Shown piece by piece: positions 1-11,600 of a stretch of DNA of 64,000 nt. Position numbers and translations under genes: made by a program. The stretch is from Leptodactylus fallax (lineage: Eukaryota; Chordata; Amphibia; Anura; Leptodactylidae), in assembly GCA_947044405.1 (NCBI GenBank), contig CAMRHE010000054.1, forward strand, positions 8,013,501 to 8,077,500. Reading direction: 5' to 3'. Positions within the stretch are counted from its first letter, which is position 1. Every line of letters begins with the position of its first letter. Below the pieces are notes generated by a model. The model saw only the letters and a program-made list of their open reading frames with translations, was not told the DNA's origin and did no database searches.

Positions 1-224
1 TGTCATTCATTTCATAGTGGCCATGTAATGTAACTACAGCCTCGTCCTATACACGTCTATGTGACAAGACTGTAATTACATCACACGGTCACTATAAACA
101 GACAGCGTGTGATAATAAATGAACCCATGGCCCCTTCATACAGCTGATCAGGGGGGCACTGATCTCTTATTGATGATCTATTCTGAGGCTAGATCATCAA
201 TAAAAATGAGGTGGAAAACTCCTT

Positions 225-447
225 AAGGCCGGGGCCGCACATGGCATAAATGCTGTGGAAAAAAATGCAGCCTTTTACAGTTCCTGCAAAGTGGATGGGA
301 TGCTGGCGGCTTCCCTATAGGTATAATGGAAGCAGAAAGCCTCTGTGGACTTTCTATGAAAAGCACTGTGGGAAAAAAACGTGATTCGTTTCCGCCGCGG
401 TTTTCCTTGCAGCTCTTTTTTGCTGCGGCCCGCTACATGGGGCCTTA
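225..447. mobile_element. MITE-like repeat, GGCC-end family, copy 1
   Basis: The ends are inverted relative to each other: aaggccggggcc at the left and ggggcctta at the right. The interior carries short stems built on CTGC/GCAG and GCGGTTTT-like words. Related copies with the same edges occur at 52971-53305, 53306-53600 and 54800-54995, which is the main support. There is no ORF. The superfamily is not determined; a TTA-like target is possible but not proven. Confidence 0.6.
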
Positions 448-760
448 GTCTTAATAAAGCCCAAGTGCCACCTTAATTAAATTAATTGCCCCCTCATAAT
501 ATGCCCCTGATTCCCCCTGACATAAATATGCACCTCTAATGACCCCTTTAATAAATGATACCCCCTAATGACACCTTATATAACCTTGCCCCTTGTATTC
601 ATAATGCCCCCTAAGAGCCCTTATATAAATTACCCCCCCTTACTTCACAATGCTCCCTTATATAGATGACCCCCCATCGTCATAATGCCCCCTAATGAAT
701 CCTCCCTCCTAATTCCCCCCTTATACTATTAAAACACCCACAACTGCACTAAAAAACAAA
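448..760. repeat. Degenerate tandem repeat, C- and TA-rich
   Basis: Short imperfect units of the form CCCCCTAATGA / CCCCTTATATAA recur with variable spacing from about 484 to 730. The same kind of unit fills part of the hAT-like element at 45900-46580, so this may be a decayed piece of a related element. No coding content is visible. Confidence 0.5.
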
Positions 761-2479
761 CAAACAAAAAGTTATACTCACCTACTTGCGATCCTTTGGT
801 GAATGGAGCCGCCGCTGCCCTCCTCTTCTTGGCCCTACGCTCTATGCGCAGGGTTCACGCATAGGACGCCTGCGTCTCGGCGTAGGCGCGATGCTATGAT
901 GTCATTGCGCCGCTGTGTGGGGACCAGATGGAAGGTAACGCTGCAGTTGGGATTGCGGGGGCAAACAGCGCAGACTTGTCACGGCTCTGGGCACGAGGGC
1001 GCAGCGCTGGTGCTGTCCCACGTTACCACCACTGGTACCGGTGATGAGGGGGCTGCACAAATGTTGGTGGTGATTGTTCCCCCGGGGCGCTTCCCTATAC
1101 TGTGCCGACTGGTGGTGTTTGGGGCGCCTGATGTTGTCGGTGCAGAGTCAGACACAGAAACGGTTGTAAAGTTGAACTTTTACTTCCATGGGTGTGGAGG
1201 CACAAATGCTTAAACAGTTTCTTCAATACAAAACAACGGGGTACGCCTGGTGACACAGCAAAGTCCTGGGGTGCAGGGTAGACTTGATGAAAGGTGTTCC
1301 TAGCCCCTTATACTTCAGTGTTACAGCCCTAAGGTGCGTCTGGGCTCCTATTTGGCTCATAGGAGGATGCCCACCATGATACTAGTACATAATATTCCCC
1401 ACACAGGTTATGTGGTCCTGAAGCTCAGAGTTCGGGGTGCAATAGCAGGGTGGCAGGATATTCCACAGGCTGGCCTTGGCCCCTGGATCCTGTGATACTT
1501 GCTATGGAGCACGTGTTCCAGAATGCCCCACAGTCCATGCTGACAAGATAATGATGCTGACTCCTCAGGGCGATGGCTAGGCAGACAGGGGACAGGATCT
1601 CTGAATAGCTGGAGATGCAGCCTCCAACCTCCTGGGCCTGCTAGGACTGAGATTCCTGCACTAAACCACGCTCCACAGGACACACACTACTCCCACCCCC
1701 CCCAACACCCACACCAACCCCAACGCAGGACCCCGCAGGGGTGTACCATGGGGACCCAGTGATCAGCTGACTCCCCCCCCCAGGCGATGTCCCCCAGGAC
1801 ATTTGGTTACTATCAACCATGGGAGGTGTAATGCATGTGTGAGGCTCACAGGTGGCGCTGTGTGTGTGAGACCAGGACCCCTGCTATGTGACACAGGCTA
1901 TGAAGCAACAGGAAATAATACAATGCACAGAGTCACCCCAGCCCAGCCATAGCCAGCTTGGGATGCCACTGTGCCTGAAGTGGCATGCGGTTTACAAGAT
2001 AGTTAGTTGCAGGATGGGTTTTTAACCAGATCGGTGTCTGCAGACATCGATCTAATTAAAAGTAAAACATGTATTAATGACGGTCCCCGGGGTGGGCCCC
2101 CAAAGAATCAGTGGACCCAGGGCAGCCTCCCCCTCAGTTCCTCTGCTAGCTACACCTCTGCCCTTCCTGCATTGGAGTGCAGGATGGGGATTGCCTTGGA
2201 ACACTTAATCATTCTATTTGGGCAAGTGTTTTATTATATTATATATTTGGGTTTTGTGAACCCTTTTGATGATCATGGGCACTAATAATTTGAGTTGGAA
2301 ATTGGCATATGAATTTGATGCACAAATTTGATATATGAATTGATCTGATCATTGTACTTATGAATCTAGGCATTTACCCCCTCTATGTATTGGTTTTTAA
2401 CTTGTCTATGTCTTGTACTTTATGTGGTTTTAATTGTGACACACATTATTTATTTTTCTGTGTTTTGTAGGTGCTATAC
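761..2479. other. Non-coding stretch, no gene seen
   Basis: The region 790-1220 is GC- and CpG-rich and carries a 136-codon chance frame with no recognisable domain. From 1690 to 1785 there are C homopolymer runs. From about 1990 to 2479 the sequence becomes AT-rich. Nothing resembles an exon, RNA gene or known domain. Confidence 0.5.
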
Positions 2480-2483
2480 TTAA

Positions 2484-2981
2484 AGGGGTATTCCCATGAA
2501 CATAATCATATCTATATTTGTAGATAATTAAAAGTTAAACATTTTTGCTAATATAAGTAGTTAAAAATTCTGCAGAGTTTTAAAGATTTTCTCTAACTAT
2601 CTTAGTGGTGATAGTCTGCTGTCTTGATCGGTTGCCAATGGATACGACCACGGATGCAGAAACTTTCTATGGTCTGGGACTTTCCAGGAATCCAGCAATG
2701 ATTTTCTTATTGTAGCTGGGTTATCAGGCAGGGACATTACATGTATCAGAAGGTATCCCGGCCACAATAAGGAAATAATAGCTGATTTTCTGACGTTAGA
2801 AAGTTCCTGCATTCATGGTCGTATCCACTGGCAACTGATCAAGACAACAACTTCTGACCACAAGATATTGAGAGAAAATCTTTAAAACTCTGCAAAATGT
2901 TTAATTACTTATATTTACAAAAATGTTTAACTTTTAATTATCTTCAAATTTAAAAATGGTTATGTTCGTGGGAATACCCCT
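2484..2981. mobile_element. Fold-back MITE flanked by TTAA
   Basis: The left end AGGGGTATTCCCA is the reverse complement of the right end TGGGAATACCCCT, and each is flanked outside by TTAA (2480-2483 and 2982-2985). The arms extend far inward, roughly 150 bases with mismatches, so nearly the whole element can fold on itself. It has no coding capacity. The TTAA target fits piggyBac or Kolobok-type transposases acting in trans; which one is inference. Confidence 0.8.
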
Positions 2982-2985
2982 TTAA

Positions 2986-3880
2986 TGAGTACTGTGAGGG
3001 TGTGAATAATAATGATTTGGCCAACTTCTCTTTGTAGGTGTTCAGTCTTATTAGGAGAGGTCAATGATCCTGAACACTGAGCCAATAAGGAGTCAAATCA
3101 CTCCTGTGTTAGTGTCCTGTAGTTCTGACCCCTCTCCATATACCAAACATGCACATCAAGTATAAATCATAAGCTCTTTACTCTCTATGGCCAGTAGCCC
3201 CCACTGATCTCCTATAGAGAAAGCAGAACTCCTTGACCTGTTATGTGAGACACAACACCTCCATCCCTCATGCAGCTGCTTTTAGACACTTCCACCTCAA
3301 GATCTGGTGTCTGGTGAGTTTTGATGTGGTAGTAGGGAAGGGGTTCTTCAAGGTATGAAATAAGTTCTGTAGGATATGTTTATTATTTATACCTCTCATT
3401 CTTAAAGAATTAGTGGGCTTTTCAGTGTACTGTAATGTCTTTAAAATCACTTTCCATGTAGTGGCAGTTGAACTGAGCACCCCTGCAAGTGCATCTGTGC
3501 ATATAGACATCTGAGTGACACTTGAGTCTTTACAGGTATTCTGTACGTTGCAGAGACTAAGAGTGAGTGGGGCCATACACTGATTTGAGTACCACTGCAA
3601 TGTTTACAGGAAATATTATACATTCCTTTGTCATTGATTGTTATCGTTATTGTTTCTTTAAGAAAACAAATAATAGAAAGAGGTTAAGGCCTCACTACCC
3701 TGGCACTGAGTCCTTAACCTGCCAACTAATCTACCAGTGCAACCGGGCCTGTAACTATTTAGTTGGCCATCGGAAGCCTAAACTATCACTACCCTGAACT
3801 ATATACTAATCCCTAACTACAATAGAGCCTGTGAGTATATAGGTAATACAGAGCAGAACTACTAGCTCTGTATGAGGGAG
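2986..3880. other. Non-coding stretch, no gene seen
   Basis: Mixed-composition sequence with only chance ORFs. No terminal repeats, domains or RNA-like structures were recognised. Confidence 0.4.

Positions 3881-3913
<33 letters not shown>
3881..3913. repeat. (TAA)n microsatellite at a LINE 3' end
   Basis: About eleven TAA units. It abuts the 3' end of the minus-strand LINE fragment that follows, so it reads as the LINE's (TTA)n tail. Confidence 0.85.
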
Positions 3914-4745
3914 GTCCTTTAATAGTCCCACAATGGGGAAATTCAGTGTGTTACAGCAGCAAAGATAAGCAGATACAAATACAACATCTACAGGAATGTT
4001 CCAAGGTAAGAGGCATTACATTGATAGCCGACAGACAGATAGGAAGTAGCAGAGGAGGGAGGGGGGATTTAACAGGGAGAGATATTTCAGTTCTCTGTGT
4101 GTAATGATCTCCACTTAGGTCGGTGTTGGTTGTATAGCTTAACCGCGGTGGGGAGGAAAGACTTCCGATAGCGCTCCTTCTCACACCTAGGGTGGAGCAG
4201 TCGGTCACTGACAGTACTGCCCAGCGCGATCACAGTCTCATGCATGGGATGGGACTTCTTCTTCTGCATGGAGCTCACCACGGACAGTATCCTTCTGTCA
4301 CCCACCACCTGCACTGGGTCCAGTGGGCTCCCCAGGACAGAGCTGGCCCTTCTAATCAGCTTGTCAAGTTTATTTCTGTCCCTGGTTGATATACTGCTCC
4401 CCCAGCAGGCCACTCCAAAGAAGATGGCTGATGCCACTACCGAGTTGAAGAAAGTCCTAAAAAGTGCCCCCCGGATTCCAAAGGCTCTCAGCTTCCTAAG
4501 CAGGTAGAGCCTGCTGTGGCCCTTCCTGTACAGGGCCTCCATATGATCTGCCCAGTCCAGCTTATTATTAAGGAGTAAACCCAGGTACTTATAGGTGCTC
4601 ACAATCTCGATGCCCGTCCCCAGGATTTCCACTGGTTTAGGAGGGCATCTGCCTTTACGGAAGTCCACCACCATCTCCTTGGTCTTCCCCGCGTTAATCT
4701 TCAGGTGTTTCCGGTGGCACCAGTCCACAAAAACCCGGTTCAGTT
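3914..4745 (-). mobile_element. L2/CR1-group LINE, 5'-truncated 3' fragment
   Basis: Minus-strand LINE remnant containing the C-terminal part of the reverse transcriptase ORF and a 3' UTR. The UTR ends in a TTTCCCC..GTGGGACTATTAAAGG-type tail followed by the (TTA)n microsatellite, as in vertebrate L2-like elements. The 5' side breaks off at about 4745, a normal outcome of incomplete target-primed reverse transcription. Family level (L2 rather than another Jockey-group clade) is inferred from the protein wording and the tail. Confidence 0.75.
4087..4728 (-). pseudogene. LINE reverse transcriptase C-terminal fragment
   Basis: An open 213-codon fragment. It begins at a chance Met within the RT thumb region (DWCHRKHLKINAGKTKEMVVDF, split here only for recognition as the usual L2-type K-T-K-E-M block) and continues through the YKYLG motif and a C-terminal region with a conserved CWG. 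The polymerase core YxDD would lie upstream and is missing, so no activity is possible. The frame is unusually clean for an old copy, with no stop over 640 bases. Confidence 0.75.
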
Positions 4746-5281
4746 CTCAAACCCAGTTCAGTTAAAGTGGGACAGGTGGCAATCTATTCCTATACATTCC
4801 AGCTTCACTATCTGATCTTAAGGATATAGATGTTCAAAGATCTGCTTATCTATTCCTTCTAGTTATAAAGATTACACCTACCACTTGCCTTAGTTTGTGT
4901 CTGCTTAGGAAATGCTTCCTCACTCCAGCTTGTCCCTCATGGTTCTGACACACTTATTTACAAAACAAACCTTGTATTGAATCCCTGGGGTTTCTGAGGC
5001 CAAGCAGCAGGGGCAGAGAGGCCAAATACACTACATCCCAGTAGTTCCCTACATGTGTTATATGTGAAACAGCTGAGTCGCCTTAGTGCTGTTCTCTTTC
5101 CCTGCTTGGAATTGTTTTTAATGAGCCAAAATAAATGTATATTTTATATACAGAAATGGTGAGTTGCCGCTCTTCTTTTCTGTTTTTCTACTTGAAGTTA
5201 TAGTGTATGCAGTTTATTTGTGAGATAAGCACCACCAAAATTCTGATATCACAAGCAGAGCTTGAAGAGATTTTTCCTATA
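4746..5281. other. Non-coding stretch, no gene seen
   Basis: AT-rich, with no recognised repeat edges and no ORF with a domain. Confidence 0.4.
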
Positions 5282-5535
5282 TGGGCAGCAGGGTGGCTCA
5301 GTGGTTAGCACTGCAGCCTTGCAGTCCTGGATTGAAATCCTACCACAGACAACATCTGCAAGGAGTTTGTATGTTCTCCCCGTGTTTGTGTGGGCTTTCT
5401 CCGGTTTCCTACCACACTCCAAAGACATACTGATAGGGAATGTAGATTGTGAGCCATATATGGGACAGTGACCACAATGTCTGTAAAAGTGCTGGGGAAT
5501 ATGATGGCGCTATACAAGTAAGCAAAATAAATAAA
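5282..5535 (+). mobile_element. tRNA-like SINE
   Basis: A pol III-type head has an A box around 5293-5308 (GTGGCTCAGTGGTTAG) and a B-box-like GGATTGAAATCC at 5329-5340. It is followed by the common frog SINE body (TTTGTATGTTCTCCCCGTG, CTCCAAAGACATACTGATAG, AGATTGTGAGCC) and ends GGCGCTATACAAGTAAG with an A/T-rich tail. The B box has decayed, so this copy is probably not transcribed. A 3' fragment of the same family lies at 14783-14880 on the other strand. Confidence 0.85.
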
Positions 5536-6619
5536 TACATGCCTGTTGGTAGTACTGACTGTATCTTGTTTTTCCTGGACATACCAACTTATGTTGAACG
5601 CCTCATCTTCTGCTAGTTTAACCAACTTATAACATATGTCCATGTATAGATTTTCCAGGGCCACTTTACACTCCAAATCTGCCCCTGCATACAGTCTTTT
5701 TTTAAAAGAAAAAAAAGGCTACATCCAAAATTAAATTTTCCGTAACGAATATCTTATGACTGTAGGTCACTTTAATTATTTTCCTTACATGACTAAGGCC
5801 ATGAACCCATGTCTTTGAAAAGTATAATAATTTTACATTAAGCTGATTTTCACAAAAGCGTTACATCTGCAGATGGTGTTCAACTGCATGAAATTAATTA
5901 GTATATGTGCCGGTTCTACATAATTAATTCCGCTGAGGCCCATGAAATGGGATTTTTAATAAAGGCGTTTAGCTTTTGTCTGTTCATATGTTATATACTG
6001 TATGCTGTATATTAGACAGTATAATGAATTAAATAACAGAAGTATGAAAAATATCAATTTATGTCACTGCATACACTTTATTGGTCTTACAATGTTTGCT
6101 GATAGATCATCAATTTTTTTGAAGAAATATCCACTTGATATGACCATTGATAACACCAAATTCTACAAAGTATAATGTAAATGAAACTAAAAAGCGTGTT
6201 TTCTGGGATCCTGCTGTACTCTGGAGTACTACAGTCTCTTCATTGTGTATCCAAGCACAAAGGCTCACCCATATGTGCGGCTGTGCCTGGTACTGCAGCT
6301 TAGCCTTATTCTCTTGCTGATCAGTAGTTCTGCGCGTGTGTCACCAGGAAACTCAATATCACACCAGCCACAGTGCATTGTAGTGGACATTATGCTGAGC
6401 ATCATCATACCTATAGATAGTCCAACAAATGCATAATTTCTTTGAAATTGTGCAAATACAGCTTGTGTGCAATGGGGCATGCCAAAGCCTCAGGTTTTCA
6501 GACCTAAATACAGAGCCATTGGATCTGGATCTGGCACATCAATTGCACTCAACCACTTCCGGACCGCTCATTGGGTATATACGTCTGGAAGGTGGTTGCC
6601 GTGTTCTGCAAGGACGTAC
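5536..6619. other. AT-rich non-coding DNA; possible conserved element
   Basis: From 5700 to 6060 the sequence is low in obvious repeats and has several homeodomain-like TAATTA words. From 6220 onward it becomes more repeat-like, and the last 80 bases form one flank of the gypsy insertion. No gene was seen. Confidence 0.4.
6616..6619. repeat. Target-site duplication GTAC (left)
   Basis: The 4 bases before the 5' LTR match the 4 bases after the 3' LTR (13828-13831). Confidence 0.9.
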
Positions 6620-7615
6620 TGTAAGAGACAGCCAATGTTGTCCTAAGCTTCATTTGTCTGTATAAACTGTTAATGCTGAATGTGTTTCTGTGATTCTGTT
6701 CCTTTAAGACAGCAGCCATTGTAATTGTGACATGATGCTGGAGAGACCCACCCCCCCCCCCCTTTTATGTCAGCCTGCCTGTTCTGCAGACAGAGTGTGA
6801 GCAGAGAAGCAGGAAGTGACCAGACGGAGAGCAGCAGCCATCTTGGCAAGAGAGAAGACAGGTGTCTGTGCTGTATTGAACTGATGTGGAGATTTTTCTG
6901 TACAGCTAAGCTGTATCTTGGTCCAGAGACAAACAGAGTGTAAAGAGACAACAGGACTAGTGAGTCCACGTGAAAGGAACTGTGCTCAGTTGCTGATTAG
7001 TTAGACTGACATTGTGACTGTGTATATGGATACCACAGATAGAGACTCGCAGTGCTGTTGACGTACTGGACAGTAACTGCTAAATCCCGGCTTACATCCC
7101 AGCTCAGTGTATGGATTCGGCAGGACTGTCAGTGTGCTGAGTGGAATCTGCTGTTGGATTACATTGCATTCAGTTGGTTTCCCTGTCTGTTAAAGAGGAC
7201 TTCATTTCTCCCGAGATCCTGATAACCGTAAGGAGAGGACGCTTCACTATAAAAGAAGACCGACTTTGGGCCCCACCGCGCTTCTACGGACTGTAAGCGG
7301 TCCACCTGGACCACTGGGGAAATGGGGGTGCACCTAAATGTGAAGTCAGGGTCAGTTAGGGATAGTTTTGAGTATATTGTTCATTCAGTGTCCATACTGC
7401 AGAAGTGGACAGAGTAAAAGTAGAAACCATTGCAGAATTTGCCTTGAAATTGTTCTTGCTATATTGTATATTTTGCTTGTCTTTATCCCTGTCATTTTAC
7501 CTTTAACTAGCCTTTATTAACTTATAGTAAATATATTTTTTTTTTCTTGAACTACCGCATGTGCGTTCATTTCTGGTTGCGGAGTCCAAACCACCTGCTT
7601 TGCTCTCGGTTCACA
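6620..7615 (+). repeat. 5' LTR of the gypsy element
   Basis: 996 bases, starting TGTAAGAGAC and ending GGTTCACA, with the standard TG..CA termini. It contains a C homopolymer around 6749-6762 and a TATA box at 7248-7254. Small frames inside it are chance ORFs that also appear in the other LTR copies. Confidence 0.93.
7248..7254 (+). promoter_or_regulatory. LTR TATA box
   Basis: TATAAAA in the context CACTATAAAAG, about 370 bases before the LTR end. It is preserved in the 3' LTR and in the solo LTR at 42656-43638. Confidence 0.6.
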
Positions 7616-7618
7616 AAT

Positions 7619-7636
7619 TGGCGTAGTCGGCAGGAT
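7619..7636 (+). promoter_or_regulatory. Primer binding site, tRNA-Ser
   Basis: TGGCGTAGTCGGCAGGAT begins three bases after the LTR. It is the complement of the CCA-tailed 3' end of a vertebrate tRNA-Ser of the GTAGTCG-acceptor type, as I recall that sequence, over all 18 bases. It would prime minus-strand synthesis. Confidence 0.8.
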
Positions 7637-7648
7637 CCGCTTACCAGA

Positions 7649-8674
7649 ATGGACGGTGACGCACCCGTTAGGGAGAATGGTGCTGGAGGAAGAATGCCAG
7701 CAGGGGCTATAATGAGTCAGTTAGCTAAATTTGATGGCAATAATATGTCAGTGAGTATGTGGGTGGAACAGATACGAATGATACAGCGAATGTACCAGAC
7801 CGCACCAGAAGTACTAGTAGAGCTAGCAATATTGACATTACAAGGGGATGCTAAGACCACGGTGATATTGAGGCCATTTGAACAAAGGCAGACATTTGAG
7901 CAAGTAGTCCAGATTCTGGAAACCATCTATGGAGAAACTGCATTGCTGGGGTCTCTGCAGGCTCGGTTCTTCCAGAGGGTACAACAGGAGAATGGAAGCC
8001 TTCCCCAATATGCAAATGCCCTACAAGAACTGCTCCGAGATATTCAAGGGAAGGAAAGAGGGGGCTCGCCAGCCTTCTGTAACCCTGATCGGACTCTCCG
8101 TGACCAGTTTGTCCTGGGGATACGTGACGGCAGTTTAACTGTGACTATGCAGGATTTTATACGACGAGAGACTGATGCTAAATTCCATGATGTACAGGTA
8201 GAGGCCATCTCCCGTGCCAATAGCATGGTCCCGAAGCCCCAGACTGCAGTTGGAGTTACTTTGTCACAGGGGGCTAGTTCTGGCTCAGAGACAGTAGAAA
8301 AGGGGACGGTTAAAGAAATTCTCACAGTAATGCAGAAATTGCAAGAGCAAATGGAACGCTTGCACACCCGTTGTGATGAACATTCTATGAAAATTGCAGA
8401 CTTCCAGAAAACTGGAGATGAAAGGGTGAGCCATCCACACCCAGAAAGTCAGAATCACCCACCACCTCGCTGGAGGGATGAGGATAGGACCTACCGAAGG
8501 GGTCCAAATCATTTAGTGCAGTGCTCAGGAGAAATCGAAGGGGCTTACCGAAGGGACCCAAACAGATGGTCAGAACGACGGGAAATACGCTGCTGGGAGT
8601 GTGGACGGATGGGCCACGTTGCTGCTAGATGTCCAGAGCAGCGACAAACTTATGAGAGACCGCCGTTAAACTGA
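7649..8674 (+). CDS. gag: Gag polyprotein, apparently intact
   Basis: 341 codons. The ATG at 7649 is chosen because it is the first Met after the PBS; the open frame upstream runs into the LTR. The central part (about residues 20-210) looks like a gypsy capsid, a helical domain with the W-x-E-Q and L-x-D-Q-F-x-x-G-type blocks. A charged linker follows, then a single CCHC zinc knuckle near the C terminus (C-W-E-C-G-R-M-G-H-V-A-A-R-C). Such Gag proteins assemble cytoplasmic particles around the element RNA. No stop or frameshift is present, in contrast to pol. The stop codon sits directly behind a frameshift heptamer. Confidence 0.88.
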   Translation: MDGDAPVRENGAGGRMPAGAIMSQLAKFDGNNMSVSMWVEQIRMIQRMYQTAPEVLVELAILTLQGDAKTTVILRPFEQRQTFEQVVQILETIYGETALLGSLQARFFQRVQQENGSLPQYANALQELLRDIQGKERGGSPAFCNPDRTLRDQFVLGIRDGSLTVTMQDFIRRETDAKFHDVQVEAISRANSMVPKPQTAVGVTLSQGASSGSETVEKGTVKEILTVMQKLQEQMERLHTRCDEHSMKIADFQKTGDERVSHPHPESQNHPPPRWRDEDRTYRRGPNHLVQCSGEIEGAYRRDPNRWSERREIRCWECGRMGHVAARCPEQRQTYERPPLN

Positions 8675-11600
8675 AGTCCCCTGCTGCTGTAGGGCGTGTA
8701 GTAGGGGAGACTGAGAAGGAGACTATGTGGGGAGAATGCCCTGATGATGACCTTATCGCTGCAAGTCCTGTCATACAGGTGGAAATGGAGGGTATTCCAG
8801 TTATCGGGATGATTGACACGGGTTCCCAAGTAACGACCTTGAGTAGAGACTGTTATGAACGGTACTTCCGGCAACATGTGAAATATGATCCCCATACATT
8901 CGTACGAGTGGTCGCAGCTAACCAGTTACCAGTTCCGGTTGTGGGAGTGGCCTGGATGAATGTCCAGGTATGTGGTCAAGATCTAGGTAGGAAAGGCATT
9001 GTGGTGGTACAGGAATCACATGAAGTAAAGGTCCCTGTCATTTTGGGGATGAATGTGTTAAAAGAATTAGATCAGATCCTCTTTGAAAAGAAAGGTCACG
9101 GTTATTGGAAAGAAACAACCACCCATCGGCCTACTCAAACAGCTTTCCAGCAGCTGATCCAGACGTGTGGCTTACAGAAAAGTTCGGATGCACAGCGTCC
9201 TCTGGCTCGAATTTCAGTCCCTTTGCATACAAAAGTCACACTGCCACCCAGTCGGGAGACAATAGTGTCCATGCCCGTAGGCACCTGTCGGAAACTAGAG
9301 GGCATAGCTGTGTTGGTAGAACCACTGCAGGCAGCCGAAGGAGGTGTTGATCCGCTAGTGGCCCGTTCCTTGGCAATAGTTCGCAATGGAAGAGTACCAC
9401 TTCGATGTGTAAACACTCAGGACCAGAGTGTGGACCTGACCCCAGGGAGGCTGCTGGCTAACATCTATGTGACTCCGGAGGAAGTAAGGAAAGTAACTCC
9501 AATGCAGCTGAAGCCGACTGAAAGGGATGAGTGGACCGTAACTGTGTCCATGGGAGAAGATGAGGAACCCACCTCTGAATGAAATGGCCGTGCAATTCGA
9601 GAACAGATGAAGATGGATGCAAGTTCATGTTCTCTGGAATGGGTGCAGAAGGTAGATGAGCTGTTGTGGGAGAACCGAGCCACCTTTGCACGGTATGCTG
9701 AAGATTTTGGATGTACCACAGGGATCTACCATGAGATTTCCACAGGAGACACCCCTCCAATTAGAGAGCGCTACCGAAAAATTCCTCCACAGTTGTATCA
9801 GGAAGTGAAAGAACTGCTAGCTAAGATGCTACAGGGTGGGATCATCCAAGAAAGCCAAAGTCCCTGGGCGGCTCCTGTGGTGTTAGTAAGAAAGAAAGAT
9901 GGGTCCATCCGATTTTGCGTAGACTATCAGAAGTTAAACGCTTGCACCGTACGAGATTCCTACCCATTGCCATGGATTAAGGAGTCCCTCTCAGCGCTAG
10001 GGAGAGCCCGGTACTTTTCCTCACTAGATCTGGCTAGTGGGTTTTGGCAGGTGCCGATGGCCACAAAAGACAAGGAGAAGACGGCATTAATCTTGCCCAT
10101 GGGACTATACTAATTTAACCGAATGCTTTCGGGTTGACAAATGCACCCGGAACGTTTCAGCGGTTGATGGAGAAATGTCTCGGTGACTTCAACTTTGAGT
10201 TCACTCTCATCTACTTGGATGACATTATAGTGTATTCTGCGACCTTTGAAGACCATCTCCACCAGTTGGGGCAAGTATTTCGAAGATTGCGGGAACATGG
10301 GCTCAAACTGAAACCCAGTAAATGTCGGTTGTTCCAATCTGAAATTAATTACTTGGGTCACCGCGTATCAGGAGAAGGGGTGAGACCATCAAGAGACAAG
10401 ATAGCAGCTGTTCAAGATTGGCCGATACCGACTACCCTGCGAGAAGTGAGGGCGTTCCTTGGAGTAGCCGGTTACTATCGACGGTTTATTAAGGATTTCG
10501 CCAAGGTAGCAGCACCACTTAATGCTCTCCTACGAGGCACATCCGGTGGTCCAAAGAACCGGTCCGTGAAGTGGGGACCTGAACAGGAACAAGCCTTCCA
10601 GGCATTGAAGGATGCACTGACAACAGCCCCAATCTTGGCATATGCTGATTACCACTTGCCGTTCCAGCTATATACAGATGCAACCCTGTATGGTCTTGGA
10701 GCAGTGCTTTCCCAGCTTCAGGATGGCCAGGAGAGGGTCATAGCATACGGCAGCCGGTCTTTGAGAGATTCTGAAAGAAACCCCGAGAATTATAGTTCAT
10801 TTAAATTGGAGCTGTTGGCACTGGTATGGGCCATGACCGAGAAATTCTCTGAATATTTGACCGGTGCTGAAGTTTTAGTACTGACTGACAACAACCCACT
10901 AGCTCACCTGGAAAATGCCAAGCTCGGGGCGTTAGAGCAGAGGTGGATAGCCCGAATGTCTAAGTTCAATTACCGCATTAAGTATCGGTCCAAGACAGAG
11001 AACCAGAATGCTGACGGACTTTCTAGGGTAACTGCCCAGATCCCCACAGAAGACGTGGATCATGAGTTGGAGCATGTGGAGGTGCCCGACTTCAGCAGAT
11101 TTTCACAGGCCTTGGCCGCCGCTAATCAGTTTGAGATGGAGGGGACTGAAATGGCTCCTTTCTTTGGTCCTTCACGACAGGAATGGGCACAGATACAGCA
11201 GACCCATGAGGGGCTGGCGCAGATGATCAAGTGTGTTGAGAAAGGCCAGAAGCCCTGTAGAGAGGAAAGAGAACGACTGACACGTGAGATATTATCTGTT
11301 CTGAGTCAGTGGGAAAAGTTGCAGATGAAAAATGGAGTGCTATGCCGAAAGGTCTATTTACCTTCTGAGATCGACATTCGATACCAAATTGTGGTGCCTA
11401 GTGAACTGGCTCGCTCGTTGGCGGTTGAGGCTCATAATAAGAATGGACATTTTGGTCATGAGAAGACCTTTCGTTGGATACAGCGACTGATTTATTGCCC
11501 TGGTCTTCGTCAAATGGTTGAAGAAGTATGCCGCAACTGTCGAACTTGTGAGATCCATAAGGCAATAGAACAGAGAGCTCCCCTGCAAACCATCGTGACC

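Noticed and set aside
803..1213. 136-codon open frame
   Set aside because: GC-rich repeat-like DNA, no domain, no splice or promoter context.
5282..5370. tRNA gene
   Set aside because: Only A- and B-box-like words are present; no cloverleaf, and the rest is a SINE body.
6620..7546. Minus-strand frame 6670-6969 repeated at 12877-13176
   Set aside because: It recurs only because it lies in the LTR; the reading is antisense and without a domain.
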